Assembly (NCBI GenBank): GCA_000320605.2
Contig: KB445816.1
Location: forward strand, 286,554-324,259
DNA: 37,706 nt
Reading direction: 5' to 3'
Source of the DNA: Gelatoporia subvermispora B
Taxonomy: Eukaryota; Basidiomycota; Agaricomycetes; Polyporales; Gelatoporiaceae
The position numbers and the translations under genes are program-made. The notes beneath the pieces were generated by a model, which did no database searches, had not been told where the DNA came from, and saw nothing but the letters and a program-made list of their open reading frames with translations. Of this stretch, positions 11,493 to 21,420 are shown in pieces; position 1 is the first letter of the stretch, and each line of letters begins with the position of its first letter.

Positions 11493-11727
11493 CGATACCA
11501 GGGCACTGAGATAGGGGTGGAACACCAAAGTGCCCGAGCTTGGGGGCGGCAGCCAAGGCCTCGCTAAGGTGGTTCTTTAGCGAAGCAAGCACAAGCTCCC
11601 CGAGTGCAGTCACTTCGTCGGGTGTTAGCGGCTCATGGTAGTTAAAGTGTGCGAGACTGGAAGAGTGGCGAGGGCACACTGGGCGTGCGAGGAGAGGCCG
11701 AGCACTCGTCGCAGGGGCTTGGTGCAA
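11263..11727 (-). CDS. Possible small uncharacterised ORF, divergent from the recombinase-like gene
   Basis: Open frame of 154 codons. Residues 28-70 look protein-like (HFNYHEPLTPDEVTAL, LVLASLKNHLSEALAAAPKL: an amphipathic helical run). The C-terminal half is Arg/Pro/Ala-rich and less convincing. It points away from the zinc-finger/recombinase gene, whose start lies 294 bases away, so the two could share a promoter region. No domain recognised. It overlaps the diverged direct repeat, which argues that part of the frame is noncoding. Confidence 0.25.
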   Translation of the reverse strand: MHQAPATSARPLLARPVCPRHSSSLAHFNYHEPLTPDEVTALGELVLASLKNHLSEALAAAPKLGHFGVPPLSQCPGIVTLHRTRETTGARPPPGRRAPALGKMLTPDYTAAPAPISVARGWRREAAVLAFPVQREPAWCRPLGPAARALVEGR

Positions 11728-12020
11728 ATCACTTGGTCGCGCCTATTCTGGCTCGGGCTTCTGAGTCAATTGTAATTCACCATGGGTTGCCTGCAAACTC
11801 ATCTACTGGCACACTGTTTGATAATGCAATGCAATGGTTCCTCGCATATAGCGACGCCCCTCGCTTAATTAGACGCCGGTGGCTGAGCTGGCAAGTGCCC
11901 AGTGCCGAGCACTCGCATGAGCGATCCAAAAGTCTGCCCGACTGCTACCATTGTCGTACTTGCCTACCAACCACACTTAGCATCAGCTCTGGAGCAATTC
12001 CTAAGAAAAGCCCGACCAGC

Positions 12021-15000
12021 ATGCCCAGGATCGACCCCGAATTTACATGCAGCACATGCAAAGCTGTGTTCGGGACGAGAGGCCTCCGAGATGGGCATCG
12101 GAGGATGTGCAGGGTCACACTGGACCTCCAATTTGCCAACAAGCTCGTTTCACTGTATTCAGGCGACACTGGGCAATTTATATGCCGCTGCGATACCCCT
12201 AGCTGCAAGCGAGTCTACAAGTCAGTCTTGGCGATGGAGAACCATGCCGCACCCACTGCAAACTGGCTAGATGAACCAGACAAGGTTAGCAAATTTGCAA
12301 GGCTGTAATGTGCGACATCGTCTCAGGTGGTGCAAAACAGGTTCCAGAAGTGCACCTAAGCGCAGCAGCTAAGCTTGCAGAGCAGCGAGCTCTGGGCGAA
12401 GATGGGGTAAATAACCAGGTTAGCACATTTTGTGCGCTGTTACTGCAAGGCATTATCTGAATTGCCATACAATAGGGTGCAACCATTAGCGAGCACATAG
12501 AGCATCAAGCACTGCACCTGCACCAGGATGAATTGAGCGACCAGGTTAGTAAACTCTGCATGGTACTAGTGCACAGCGATATCTCAACCACACCATATAG
12601 GGGAGTATGCACTCCAATCCAGCAATGGACTGTGCAGAGCAGCAGGAACTGGGTGAAGATGCTGGTTCTGCCTTAGCAAACCTTTCTGGCGACTCTGCGT
12701 CGGCTTTTTCGGAAGAATCTCATGATGGCCTTGATATCGATCCATACTTGTCTAGGCTGGGATTCGCGATCAACCGCAAACACCGCATTCTCTGCTGCTT
12801 AATTTGCCAAATGGCCTTCGATCCTGATGACGCGGCTGACCATCTGCGCAAGAAACACAAGCCGATGCCTCCTGCCTACGATTCAGCAAAATTCCAGAAC
12901 ACCTGCAAAGACCGCGGGATTCAGCGCCTTCCTGAGTTCCACTCCAGCGACCATCCATTGCCTATCGCAGGGCTTCCAGTCCGTGACGGGTTCAAGTGCA
13001 ATGTGTGCAACAAAGCATCAGGGAGCAAAGAGTATATGGAGAAACATGTTCGCAGGGACCATGCTGGCTTCCAAGACCCTCTTGCGACCATCGTCGTAGC
13101 ATGCTCAATCCAGCAGTATAATACTCGGGGAACTGCTACTCGAATGGCGTTTTGCGTGTATCCTCCTGAAGGTGGTAGGCAATCGGACTTACCTGGTCAA
13201 GGGTCTTTCGCCGACTTTGTCAAATCAATAAGTCTCCCACCACCACCATCGTACTTAGCCCACACCCAGGACAGTCGGTATATCAGCCCTTGGCTGACAT
13301 TCACTCGCTGGCACACATTTACCGAAGCCCATTCTATCTCAATTCTTCGCTCCTTTGTCGCTGCGTCCACCGATGCAGATTTCTGCTTCCTGTCCCAGAT
13401 GGTGCGGAGCTACTATGACGCTGCCTTGAACCTCATCAAATCTACAAGTTCATTGGTGCTGCAGCGGCTCAAAACAGACGATCCAGCTAAGGGGTGAGTG
13501 TTTCACTATTACTGTGTTTCAGAGTACTGATAGCGAGAGCCATATTTGCCAGTGGTATCTCCAATACACCTTTTCGTGAGCACCAGCAAGCACATACGCA
13601 CACCGATTATCAAAATGTTCTCGTGCGACTAGTGGCCATGATTTTGCGCAGCTGCGAGCGGTCTAGCGAATATCCCTTCCCAATGCCCGAGAATATCGCG
13701 AATGGTGCTGCATCCCTATTATCGGCACTCAAGACCGCTAGCGAAAGCCCGATCTTCTCCGCATTGCACCACTTACTTATAACTATGTGGACGACGCACT
13801 GGACCCCGACTGAGGAAAACCCAGTTCCAAGCCCGACGGAGCAGTTTCTAGTACTACGAAGTCTGCGGGAGGACGGTGCCCATGCCGAAGCCAAGCACAT
13901 GACCGGTATCTTCGCAAAACTCAAGTATAACATGCGCTTAACATTTTTATACGAGATCAAGCACCAAAGCAAGACAAGGGATGGTGGCCCAGACGATAGT
14001 GCTGAATGTGCAAAGCTGCAAGACTGGTTCACCGAGAAGATCGTCTCCGATTTCAACACTGTTTGCTCATACCAACATGTCGCTACCTCAATTACGAAGT
14101 CTGCAATGGGATTGCCTCGCATTCTTTGGACCGATCGGCAGCACTGGATGTCCATGCTCTACCAAGGCGATCGCGTCGAGTTTCGGGACCTGCAATCAGT
14201 CTTCGCAGATATAGAAAGAAGGCTGCAAGACTTATGGGAGAATAAGCTTACACTGAATACTGGGATCCGCATCGATACCAGCAATATCAAAGAAGACGTC
14301 GCCAATACCATACCAGGCTACTGCTTTTTGGACGACCCTCGCAATGTACAGCTTCAGCATCCAATGCAGTTGCTTCACCGCTTCACATCGTCAGACGATA
14401 TCAGGCGACGATTTCTGACCTTCTGCGATGGAACTGCCGTCTGGAGCGAATCCGAACTTCGCAAATGGCTGCAGTGGTATGCCGAATTTAGCGGACTACT
14501 CTTGCTTAACTGCGAGATGCTCGGTGGTGGTGCAGAGCGGGGTACAGAAATCGCATCGATGAAGTTTCGCAGCACTCCTTTTCGCCGCGTGCGCAACCTG
14601 TCGGTTATGGATAAGCACCTTGCCCTCATAACAACCTATCACAAAACAGGTGCCTTGTCTGCAATCGACAAATACATTCCCCATTCTATCGGCAGCTTCA
14701 CCTCTGACTTGATACTTCAGGACCTAGCTATCGCTCGGCCCTTTGCGCGATTTGCATCTGGAGTCTGTTTTCCTGGAAACCATGACGTTCAAGAGTTGTA
14801 CTACGACCACCTATTCGTGAACTACCAGCAACCTTGGGATACAGGCACTATATCCAATCTTATGCGACAAGTTACTCGGCCCCATGTCGGCATAGGACTT
14901 TCAGTCAATTCTTGGCGCCATATCAGCATTGCATTTCGCCGAAAGCTCTGCAGCTCAGCTGTGCTTGAAATCAGCGAGGAGTCCATCGAAGCACTGTCTA

Positions 15001-15996
15001 GTGGTCACACGAGGGAACAAGAAAATCGAACCTACGGAATCAGCAACGATATGCTTGCAGGACCTAGTGAAGACATAGTGCCTTTGTATCTAGATGCTAG
15101 TGTGGACTGGCAACTGAAAATGCGAGTCGTACCAGGTATTGTTTCATTATAGTAGTCTGTTGCAGTGCATCTGATCGCTCTCTTGCATTCTAGGTGGCCT
15201 CATGATTCCATATCAAGACGCATTATCTTGCAAATTTGATCAATTGCAGGCTCAGGGATTATTCAAGGATCTGGGCTCGAGAGCAGCAAGAGCAGCTGAG
15301 ACAGCTGAGCCACTATCTTGTGCTACTGTCACAGACATAGCAGATGCAATTGGTCGGCAGCTTGCAGTTCAGATTGAATCTGCAGTATCTGCTGCCACAA
15401 AAGCCGCTGCAAGCGAGATACTTGCGAAGCTTGTCGCAGCACTTCCTGCGATGCAACCACTATACCCACAACCATCACAACCACTGCAGCCACCCCACTC
15501 ACAACCGCAGTCGCCAGAGCCCCAGTCGCCAGAGCCCCAGTCACCAGAGCCCCAGTCGCCAGAGCCCCAGTCGCCAGAACCCCAGTCGCCAGAGCCCCAG
15601 TCGCCAGAGCCCCAGTCGCCAGAACCCCAGTCGCCAGAACCCCAGCCCAGGCGACTGCATTCACGGCCCAGTCGGCTGCAACTGCCAGACTCACCATGGT
15701 CGCCAGAACTGCAGTCACCAAAATTGCGCCCCAGGCGCCTGCGATCATCTCGGCAACCAGAGCAACAGCCAGTGCAATTGCAATCGCTGCAGCTGCAGGC
15801 CTCCTCCAGCACAAGTGCGACTGCCTTGAGCGATAAGCCTAGCATCAAGACCAAGATCTTGGTGCCTTTACCACCCAATTCAAGGGCACTCCTGAGCAAG
15901 CGCACATTTGCAGACACGATGCAGCAAAATTCAATGCGGCCATCTATGCAAGCAACTAAGCGGCAGCGAACAAAAGACTGCGAGCCTGCAAGCTAG
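12021..15996 (+). CDS. OrsD-like zinc-finger protein with tyrosine-recombinase-like domain, six exons, 1229 codons
   Basis: My exon model is 12021-12284, 12341-12418, 12476-12544, 12601-13493, 13553-15135 and 15194-15996. The five introns are 56-59 nt, all GT-AG, and the frame is open throughout. Residues 10-30 form C-x2-C-x12-H-x3-C and 57-75 a partial second finger. Residues 203-223 and 270-291 form a pair of C2H2 fingers (Cys203/206, His218/223; Cys270/273, His286/291), as in OrsD-type proteins. Residues about 755-930 resemble a tyrosine recombinase: Arg764 in ERGTEI, Lys799 in TYHKTG, Arg890 in NSWRH (Asn where the first His of HxxR is usual), His920 in SGH and Tyr929 in NRTYG, nine residues after His920 as in XerD. 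The tail has a (QSPEP)9 array and a basic patch (KRQRTK). An upstream in-frame ATG (11649) exists; 12021 is chosen because the first finger follows at once. Likely a mobile-element protein; activity is unproven. Confidence 0.8.
15508..15642 (+). repeat. 15-bp coding minisatellite, nine units
   Basis: Nine head-to-tail copies of CAGTCGCCAGAGCCC, with only G/A variants (CAGTCACC in unit 3, GAACCC in units 5, 8 and 9). They encode (Gln-Ser-Pro-Glu-Pro)9, residues 1068-1112 of the recombinase-like protein. The unit length keeps the frame. Near-identity implies recent expansion or homogenisation. Shorter relics of the motif continue on both sides. Confidence 0.95.
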
Positions 15997-16020
15997 TGCT
16001 CGAAGTATCTATTTTTGTTT

Positions 16021-16582
16021 NNNNNNNNNNNNNNNNNNNNNNNNNNNNNNNNNNNNNNNNNNNNNNNNNNNNNNNNNNNNNNNNNNNNNNNNNNNNNNNN
16101 NNNNNNNNNNNNNNNNNNNNNNNNNNNNNNNNNNNNNNNNNNNNNNNNNNNNNNNNNNNNNNNNNNNNNNNNNNNNNNNNNNNNNNNNNNNNNNNNNNNN
16201 NNNNNNNNNNNNNNNNNNNNNNNNNNNNNNNNNNNNNNNNNNNNNNNNNNNNNNNNNNNNNNNNNNNNNNNNNNNNNNNNNNNNNNNNNNNNNNNNNNNN
16301 NNNNNNNNNNNNNNNNNNNNNNNNNNNNNNNNNNNNNNNNNNNNNNNNNNNNNNNNNNNNNNNNNNNNNNNNNNNNNNNNNNNNNNNNNNNNNNNNNNNN
16401 NNNNNNNNNNNNNNNNNNNNNNNNNNNNNNNNNNNNNNNNNNNNNNNNNNNNNNNNNNNNNNNNNNNNNNNNNNNNNNNNNNNNNNNNNNNNNNNNNNNN
16501 NNNNNNNNNNNNNNNNNNNNNNNNNNNNNNNNNNNNNNNNNNNNNNNNNNNNNNNNNNNNNNNNNNNNNNNNNNNNNNNNNN
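16021..16582. other. Assembly gap (562 N)
   Basis: Run of N beginning 25 bases after the stop of the recombinase-like gene. The true length is unknown if the size is a scaffold estimate. Any downstream partner gene or right end of the element would lie in or beyond it. Confidence 1.
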
Positions 16583-18466
16583 TGCAACTCGTCCCGCCTG
16601 CCTCACTTCTCCGCCGCGCCCGTCGAGCGCGATTTCTTCGATGCAATCTCCTTGGACGCCTATATCACCGCACTCGGACTTCGAGTTTGACGGCGAGCCG
16701 GTCTACTGAGACTAGTCTTGTGCTGCTGACTGCTGTCGTCTGGGACCAGCAGTGCGACTGCGCGAGTCTCGGATGGCACGCCACCCGGGGGACTTGTCCT
16801 ACAGTGAGTTCTTTGCCATGGTGAGCTTGATTCCGGCGGGCCCCACGAACATTTGTGGCAGCACGGCCCGCGCGCCGCATGCTCGTGCAGACGCTACTGT
16901 TCCCGACACGACGCGGCGCCGGAGGAGATAGTCGCGAGCGATCTCGAGTCAATCGCCGGATTGTCAGCCTGCCGATCCCGCCAAATGTCTTGCTCTCGCG
17001 CCGCCTGGTGGATCGGGAAGGAGTGCCGACCAGACTGCGACCGGACGGTGCAGACATGGCGAGGGTCGACTTGATATTCGTGCAGATGCAGCCCAGCGAG
17101 CATGGATCTGCAACGACAGCCGAGCCTGGCGGATGCGCACCGCACGCTTCGTCTGGGATCGAGATGTCGCCGCCGGTGAAAAGCCGAGTCCGAAACCGCA
17201 CGAGACAGTGTCCTCGCGCGCGCAAGTCCGGCCTAGCAAGCTACAGCAAGCCCGGGGGCCCAGAAGATTCTGCGTCGCAGACACGGCCCGCGGAGTACGG
17301 GACTGGATCCGTAGTATTGTGTGCGTACCGCGAAGGATGCGGAGGCCGTGAGGTGATGAAGAACATACTCGAGAGGTATGCTGAGGTTGGCGTTGCGGGT
17401 TTATGCTAGAATGCAGGTGCCGATGACGAGGCCGCGTGCCGCCAAAGCGCGAGCAACAGGAGCCAAGTGGGAGCGCACGAAGTGTAGCTCAGTGCCTACG
17501 CTGGGCGCCGCGCACTCCCTGGTATACGAGGCGGTCGAGTCGGTCGCGATTCGTACATCCCGTGAATCGGGGCACACCACCGACGGGAATGTGGATGTGC
17601 GAGAGGTGACGAGTCGAGTCAAACATGGTGCCCTAGGCGAGTGGTGCGACTCGGCATTGGCATTGAATTTGCGAGGGTGAGTCTATCCTCGTATAGTACA
17701 GGGCCGAGGCGGAGCGCGAAGATATGGACTGGGCGCAGGGACTGTTGATACGCGAAGAGCCGACCAGGGGATCGCGAGACGTGCATCTTGGTGTTCGCGG
17801 CAGGGACCATCAGACGAGCGTCGTGAGTTGCTCCGTCGTGGGGGCAGCCCGATCTAGGCCGTGTTGACGAAAGCAGCCACGCGGCCCACAGAGCCTGTGA
17901 GGACCTGCCATCCGACAGTCGTTGCGACACGGCCGGTCCGCTGCCTGAACTTTGCCTAGTGCCGTGCCTCTGTGAAGTTGAGAGATCAAAAACAGGTTAA
18001 GAAAGGTAACTGTAACATGTAAACTCACCTAACGCGATGCCTGCGCGGCGCCCAATAGAACTTCACTTTGTTTGCGCCCTGCTGGACTCAAGCACCGGAG
18101 TCCCAAGCTGAGCGGGCGTCAGCATGTGGGTTTCGGTTCCTTGGACCCGGATCTCTGAGCATCGCAAGTTTGTTAGCCCTCTTTTCGGTAATGGTCTCAC
18201 CGAATCCCAAATACACATACCAGGACGAGGAATACCTTGCCTGCGGTGACCATGACATGGCGACTGATCACGCCGATCGCATCATGTTCTTGGAATCGAC
18301 AAGCGACCATGGTCAGAATGGGCAAGTAGCGATCATTCGGTTATGAACTCGTATTGATCAGCAACGCACAAACAACTCACGAAGGTTGAGCGCAAAACTT
18401 GGCGCACCAAAGTGGCAGGTCACAGCGGAGCTCGGCACGACAACAACACGCCAGGCGAGCAGAGAC
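16583..18466. other. No recognised gene; possible protein C-terminus at the left end
   Basis: The first 127 bases after the gap contain a plus frame reading MQSPWTPISPHSDFEFDGEP and ending at a TGA (16707-16709). It looks like the acidic C-terminal tail of an unknown protein. The rest is mixed DNA with open frames on both strands that give Arg/Ser-rich peptides typical of noncoding GC-rich sequence. I see no RNA gene and no continuation of the recombinase-like gene. Confidence 0.35.
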
Positions 18467-19234
18467 TCAACTTGCCTTCCGCTGGGCCTCCCCATCTCTC
18501 GTTCTCGCGGTAACTGAGCTTGATCCGTGGTTTGTGACGCATGCTATGCGGCGAGTGTGCATCATTGGGCAGTCTGTTTGATGATCCCGGCGGTTGGGGG
18601 GTGCGGTTGAAACAGGACGAGGATGTTGATGCGGTGGATCCTCGAGGCGAAACGGACATGGACGGGCCCATGCGCCAACATTATTGCCAAGGACGGAGAC
18701 AATTGGAATTCCATCTTCCGGAAGTTTGCGCTTCCTACCCGTTTGTGGTGGAGTAGCAAGAGGTGAACGCAGAGATTCGATGCGGAACGGTTTCGGATTG
18801 ATAGGATGACTACGAGAGCCGAGAGGTGCTGCAGCAGCTGCAGCGTTACTCCACCGACTGATTGGTTGTCCAAGGAGGAGGCGGAGGAACATTGCGCTGC
18901 TGCGATAAAGATTAGGGTGAAGGTGGTCATATGATGAAGGAGGCGGGGGAGGGAGAGAACCGTGTGGACTGCCTTGGTGATGGCAATGATGATGGCTATG
19001 GTGCCCATGATGGCCATGCCCGTGAGAGGGCTGAGGGATCGGTAGAATTGGGCGTGGATGAGATACGCCATTAGAGACAGGCGGATGAGAGCTATGAGGT
19101 GCGCGGGATGTATTGGGGGGGGGGTATGTGGTGTGCCAGGACCCGCACGCGGAAGAGGCGCAGGAAGAGACGCAGGCGCGGATGGAGTGCCGTTGGTGGT
19201 CACACTGCCAGGCTGGACTAGTGAATGGTTCCAC
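18467..19234 (-). CDS. His/Pro-rich uncharacterised ORF
   Basis: Open frame of 255 codons with strong low-complexity character: Pro-rich segments, a His run (HGHGHHGHHSHHHCHH, about residues 90-110), a poly-Ala run (NAAAAAAPLG) and a nuclear-localisation-like patch (GRKRKLPEDG). This could be the disordered part of a nuclear regulator. It begins immediately next to the end of the KDM5 relic, so it may be an unrelated piece joined there. A second minus frame over the same DNA is also open and hydrophobic, which lowers confidence. Confidence 0.3.
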   Translation of the reverse strand: MEPFTSPAWQCDHQRHSIRACVSSCASSACGSWHTTYPPPNTSRAPHSSHPPVSNGVSHPRPILPIPQPSHGHGHHGHHSHHHCHHQGSPHGSLPPPPPSSYDHLHPNLYRSSAMFLRLLLGQPISRWSNAAAAAAPLGSRSHPINPKPFRIESLRSPLATPPQTGRKRKLPEDGIPIVSVLGNNVGAWARPCPFRLEDPPHQHPRPVSTAPPNRRDHQTDCPMMHTRRIACVTNHGSSSVTARTRDGEAQRKAS

Positions 19235-19235
19235 G

Positions 19236-21420
19236 AGCCGGCGACCGAACAGGTGCGGTACAGATGCAGGTGAAGTGCCCGTCGTTCGGCGGCAGATCGT
19301 CCTCAGGTCTAGTCGATTCCATTACATCGCCCAGGATCCGTTCGCCGCGTGCCTACTGGTGTTGCCTGCAATACCAAGGGAGTCCTTCAAGCTATCGATA
19401 GTGCGCGGAGAGCTACCTGCCGAACTGGTCGAAGTATGGCAGCGAGAACATCGTGAGATGCTCGCGCGCGTACACGCGCCACTGCACCACCGTCTCGAAC
19501 ACATCTGCGTCGTCCAAGTGCACGTACCGGTTCTTAAGCACCGACTCGCAGCGCGTCTCGAGGTCCATCGCAAAGTCGAGCGTGCGCTTCAGGTTCGTCA
19601 CGGCGGGGATGTTGTACTCCTTCTCCGCGCGCGTAATGTGTTTCTTGACCTCCTACACCTTGGGCTTCGGCGCGGTCTTGGGGCAGTCGAACCCGAGGTC
19701 TTCCACCTCCTTCAGGAGAGTATACACGTCCGTAAGCGTGCGCTCCGAGCGCTCCAGGCCGTCGTCCCCGTCCGTCGCCGAGTAGCTGCGCGCCTTGCGC
19801 GAGCGCTTCCGGCTCGCCTTGCGCATGAAGCACGCGTTCGCGGCGCCGATTCACTCGTTCGCGTGCACGACGCACTTGCGGGGCATGTGCATCTCGGGCA
19901 GCGGGAAGCTGATGCGGTCTCCCTCGGCGAGGAGTGCGCGCAGGCTGCGCAGCGGCGGGCGGGCGCTCTCTGCGAGCAGCAAGTTCGTCAACTTGGCGCG
20001 CCATGCACCGCGCCTGGATGTCCTCGAGTTCTGCGTCGCTGAAGCGCTTGAGCAGGACACGCCCAGAGGAGCATTTGCAGAGCATGGCGCCGTGGGAGGG
20101 GCACGCGACCTTGCTCGTGAACGAGCAGGTGATCTGCGAGAGGTAGCAGAATGCTTTGCAGTACGAGCGCTGATACTGGTCCTCAAGACGATCGACTTCC
20201 TCGACGATCTCCGACGTGACGTCGCGCCAATGGCTTTCTGGCGAAGAGACATATCGCACGCGGCCATTTCCTTCAGGCTGTCGTTGATCCTACACGACGC
20301 CATGAATACACGCAACCTCTTCTCAACGCAACGGACACTCACCAAATGACCGTCTGGATGGACTGCGACTATTGCGTAATAGTGGTGAGCAATACATTGC
20401 GTGAGGACACCGGGTGCTTCTTGTGTTCCTGGTACCTCTTCGCGCAATCGAGGCCGAACGGCAATTTGGGAGTGCAAACTTGGCAGCCTCATTGAAGTTG
20501 AGCTGCCCGTACTGATTAGTCTCTGCGCCACATGCTAACCGCCAAAACCGATGTACGTACACCGGGGTTGAGGCCCGCGTGATGCGCCTTTGTGTGGCGA
20601 CAAACTATCCCGCGCGCTGATTGCTTCGCATACACGTCACCCGCCTCGTGTAGGCGCTGTGGGCTAATGAGTGCGACGAGCTGGAAGAGTAAGTCCGGCT
20701 GCGCCTCGAACAGGTCCGGGGCCTCAGTGCGGATCGCAGCCTCGAACTTGGCGGCATGCGGGCCTGGCACGACGTCTTCGTCTCGCCCCTGCGCACTGCG
20801 CGGCAAATCAACACATTCAGCGCTGTTCGGGAACCCTACTATCATCACGGAAGGCACTCACTGTAATGGATGCTGTACGTATAACGATCCTCATTGCGCC
20901 AGCAGAATGTCGAGAACACCATGCCCACATAGGTCCACGGCACAGTCATGCCCAGAATATCGGATTTGGTATACCCCAACAGCGAGTCCTGGAGGATCGG
21001 GATATTATTCAGGTTCCACGGATCGCACGCGTATGGGTCGAGCGGGTGCATCTCAAGGGTGGGAATCTCGCTCCCGTGCGTCGTCGAGTGCACGTCCGCG
21101 CCATACCCGATCTCGACCGTTTCCGTCTGGCTGCGCACGAGCCGCCAGAACTCGAGCTCGACGTCGCGCTCCGTCACGCGCGTTCTGTCCGCGCACCGAT
21201 TCGCGCCGACCTTGTGTCCAATCCTTGTGAAATGAACCTCGCATCTCGCCCGCAGGCGAGCTGAAACAAGCGAACTCGATAATGCACATAGCGGATCTGA
21301 CTGCATCTGTGGACATATGATGTCGAGCTGAAGCACCCTCGGGAATGGATTTAACATACCTGATGTGTGAGCCCTGGCTGTACATCGAAAGTCGAAGAGC
21401 CTGGATGAGCATCTCCTACA
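19236..21420 (-). pseudogene. KDM5/JARID1-type histone H3K4 demethylase, JmjC to PLU-1 region, broken
   Basis: KDM5 enzymes remove methyl groups from H3K4 with Fe(II) and 2-oxoglutarate. Reading leftward: the JmjC domain (ELEFWRLV, IGYGADVHSTTHGS, DPWNLNNIPIL, GMTVPWTYVGMVFSTFCW, then KFEAAIRTEAPDLFEAQPDL and NFNEAAKFALP), the C5HC2 finger (YCKAFCYLSQITC ... LCKC), the PLU-1 region (ARPPLRSLRALLAEGDRI, LPEMHMPRKC) and the start of a PHD finger (DGHFTCICTAPV, about 19240-19320). JmjN, ARID and the first PHD are not seen. Stops lie at 20369-20371 (TITQ*SQS), 19851-19853 (family Trp) and 19653-19655. Several frameshifts occur in the JmjC part. The iron-binding H-x-E motif reads CWRNED, so the His ligand is lost. 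Not functional. Confidence 0.88.

Noticed and set aside
19534..20259. Long minus frame past the C5HC2 finger of the KDM5 relic
   Set aside because: After about 85 residues the frame is out of register; the true PLU-1 sequence continues in another minus frame.
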